The notes below the pieces were generated by a model. The model was not told the DNA's origin, did no database searches, and saw only the letters and a program-made list of their open reading frames with translations. From Planctomycetaceae bacterium UBA4732 (GTDB lineage Bacteria > Planctomycetota > Planctomycetia > Gemmatales > Gemmataceae), in the NCBI GenBank assembly GCA_002404095.1, contig DHJA01000154.1:1-7670 (forward strand): DNA of 7,670 nucleotides, read 5' to 3'. Position 1 is the first letter of the stretch, and each line of letters opens with the position of its first letter. Both the position numbers and the translations under genes were made by a program. Below are positions 5,956-7,670 of the stretch, piece after piece.

Positions 5956-7617
5956 TCAACTTCTGCCGCTGGTGCGATAAAGCCGCCGTAGGCCGGCCGG
6001 CGCGGCTAGCAGCAAAGCGAGGCCGATTAGCAGCATCAGGTATACGCGGTGGTCCATTTCCGGAACGATAACGCCGTGGACGGTGTACCCGGTGTTGGCG
6101 ACGCCGCTGGCGCGCTTGCCGCCTCGCTCCACGTACACTTGGATGTTGCGCGCCGTGCCGTCGTCCGGGTGTCGGCTGGCGAAGGTGACGGTATAGGTGG
6201 ACTCCAGTTCCTCGGTCAGCTCGTCGTAAATAAGCGACAATTTCGATACGTCACGACCGGGATAGTACTTTCCGCCGGTTGATTTCGCCAGCGTACCGAG
6301 CGCCTTTTCGTCGATGCCGTCGTCGTGCAGGTCGATCGACAGCTTCTCGAATATCTCGTAGAGCTTTTGTTGGTTTTCCGCGTGGAAATACTCGCCGCCG
6401 GTCTTGTCGGCCATTTTCCTCATGATCGGCTCGTTGATCTCCTCGGCGCGGCCCAGGCCCAGCATGTACAGGCGCACGCCAGCCGCGTTGGCGGCGTCGA
6501 TCACGTCCTGGTCGGTACGGCGGCTGCCCGGCGATTCGTCCACGCCGTCGGTCAACACTACGACCGCCCTTTTGCCCGGCAACCGCGCCGCCGCCAACGT
6601 TTGTACGCCATACCACGTCGCGTCGTACAGCACCGTGCCGCTTTCCGGCTGCAATTCCTTAATATCGCGCTTTAACGCTGCCTTATTGGCGCTGAACGGC
6701 AGCGGCTTCTGAATGTCGCTGCTAAACGGCAACAGCGTCGTCTTGGCCGTGGGACGCATCAACTCCACGAAGCGCGAAGCCGCCTCGCGCAGCGCCTCGA
6801 TCTTGGGTTTGTCGTCGCCGTCCGCGGCTCTTTCCGCCATGCTGCCGCTGTGGTCCAACACTAGTACGGTCGTCACTAGCTCGTTTTTGCCGGGGTCGCC
6901 GATGCCGATGGTGTAAATGGGCGTTTGGTCGCGTTTCGCCTGCTCGATCACTTGAAACATCGTCCGTGAGCTGTTCATGTCCACGCCGTCGGTCATCAGA
7001 ATGACGGCTTTGCGCCCCTTCACTTCCTTGAGCATATGCAGCGCCGCGTCGGTGGCGTCGAGGTAGGCGGTGCCGCCGCTAGGTGCGGCTTCATTGATCT
7101 TTTGGTGCAGCAACAGGCGATGAGCGGCGAACCGCGACGGGTCGCGGCCGGGAGGTTCTTTGACGAGAAGCCGATGGTCGAACAGGATCAAGCCGGAGTC
7201 CGATTGGGCGTCAAGCTTAACGAGGAAAGCGTTGGCGGCCTTGCGCGCCTCGTCGATCTTGTGGTTGCTCGCCATGCTACCGCTGACGTCCATCGCCAAT
7301 ACCGTCGTCAACCCTTGCGCGCGCGGTTGGAAAATCTCCAAGTCCGTCACGCGCCGACCGTCCTCTTCCACGGCGATCTCGTCTTTGGTCACGTCGTCCG
7401 CCACGGGGCCGTCCTTGCCGCGGCGCACTTTGAAATGCAGCGTGACGTATAGACCCTTTTTTCCATCCTTTTCGTGGGATGTAACAACATTGGGATCGAG
7501 GTCGATGTGGTACTCAGAAGAGGCCGCGTCTTGCGCGGGCGCCGACGGCGCGGCCGTGAGGAGAACAGCCGTCAGTCCGCCCAAGACAGCGGCGCAGAGC
7601 AAAGACGAGGCGCGCAT
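5956..7617 (-). CDS. Membrane-anchored protein with two von Willebrand A domains
   Basis: The 553-aa protein begins with a Sec signal peptide (basic start, hydrophobic 5-22, probable cleavage after APA at 26-28). A beta-rich segment (35-100, with ...DEIAVEEDGRRVTDLEIFQP) resembles the 'VFDNG..q.I..F' lead-in of VWFA-related proteins. VWA1 has DVSGSM (D110, S112, S114), T183 and TDGVD (D210); VWA2 has DHSGSM (D255, S257, S259), T328 and TDGVD (D357). Both metal-ion-dependent adhesion sites look complete. Two related helical endings follow, ADKTGGEYFHAENQQKLYEIFEKL (403-426) and AKSTGGKYYPGRDVSKLSLIYDEL (444-467), suggesting VWA2 is inserted within VWA1. A single membrane helix (about 525-544) and a short basic tail close the protein, so the VWA domains should face outside the cytoplasm. 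The role is unknown; VWA domains usually bind protein ligands through a metal. ATG 7617-7615 is chosen because it opens a good signal peptide; upstream there is only a weak GAGA and no clear promoter in the 53 bases left. mnmE follows closely. Confidence 0.9.
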   Translation of the reverse strand: MRASSLLCAAVLGGLTAVLLTAAPSAPAQDAASSEYHIDLDPNVVTSHEKDGKKGLYVTLHFKVRRGKDGPVADDVTKDEIAVEEDGRRVTDLEIFQPRAQGLTTVLAMDVSGSMASNHKIDEARKAANAFLVKLDAQSDSGLILFDHRLLVKEPPGRDPSRFAAHRLLLHQKINEAAPSGGTAYLDATDAALHMLKEVKGRKAVILMTDGVDMNSSRTMFQVIEQAKRDQTPIYTIGIGDPGKNELVTTVLVLDHSGSMAERAADGDDKPKIEALREAASRFVELMRPTAKTTLLPFSSDIQKPLPFSANKAALKRDIKELQPESGTVLYDATWYGVQTLAAARLPGKRAVVVLTDGVDESPGSRRTDQDVIDAANAAGVRLYMLGLGRAEEINEPIMRKMADKTGGEYFHAENQQKLYEIFEKLSIDLHDDGIDEKALGTLAKSTGGKYYPGRDVSKLSLIYDELTEELESTYTVTFASRHPDDGTARNIQVYVERGGKRASGVANTGYTVHGVIVPEMDHRVYLMLLIGLALLLAAPAGLRRLYRTSGRS

Positions 7618-7670
7618 GGAAGGTCTCGGATGTCGGCGAATTACACTGAGAGGGCGTCTTGAAATCAGGT

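Noticed and set aside
5309..5991. Several rightward open frames opposite mnmE
   Set aside because: They are antisense to an unmistakable MnmE and are explained by high GC at codon positions.
1..7670. CRISPR arrays, tRNA or rRNA genes, insertion sequences
   Set aside because: No spaced direct repeats, no tRNA-like TTCGAATCC-type arm in a cloverleaf context, no rRNA-like stretches and no transposase motifs were seen by eye on either strand.

Overview
The window looks like chromosomal DNA of a planctomycete, most likely of the Gemmata type. The DNA is GC-rich. Several proteins have the flavour of planctomycete families: a Cys/Pro-rich exported protein ending in a 'GYYPTCWRPW...PPDYRHCP' type motif, a Uma2-family nuclease, a double von Willebrand A (VWA) membrane protein, and a DUF5678-like/retropepsin-like pair. 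The lineage call rests on recalled protein style, not on a search.

Layout. The left half reads rightward on the + strand: the 3' end of a Cys/Pro-rich exported protein (3-326) with a GNRA-loop terminator behind it; a Uma2-family putative endonuclease (481-1038) behind an extended -10 promoter; 19 bases later a D-threonine aldolase/D-serine dehydratase-like fold-type III PLP enzyme (1058-2176); a 541-base stretch with no convincing gene but a perfect 9-bp hairpin; and a PseG-like nucleotide-sugar hydrolase/glycosyltransferase homologue (2718-3791) whose usual GxGH histidine is replaced by Asn. The right half reads leftward on the - strand: a two-VWA membrane-anchored protein (7617-5956), mnmE (5938-4598), a small DUF5678-like protein (4536-4231), and a retropepsin-like aspartic protease broken by a frameshift (4234-3853). 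The two blocks converge on a 23-bp hairpin (3808-3856) that fits a bidirectional terminator.

How the genes relate. The VWA gene and mnmE are packed end to end and probably share a transcript, although their roles (cell-envelope protein; tRNA wobble-uridine modification) are not obviously linked. The small protein and the protease are joined by a 4-base GTGA overlap and have their own promoter in the tail of mnmE, so they look like a translationally coupled pair. Uma2 and the PLP enzyme are likely co-transcribed, again with no clear functional link.

I see no CRISPR array, tRNA, rRNA, insertion sequence or phage gene, and no clear new multi-gene system. The points most worth checking are the frameshifted protease in its coupled pair, the Asn-for-His change in the PseG homologue, and the apparent nesting of one VWA domain inside another.
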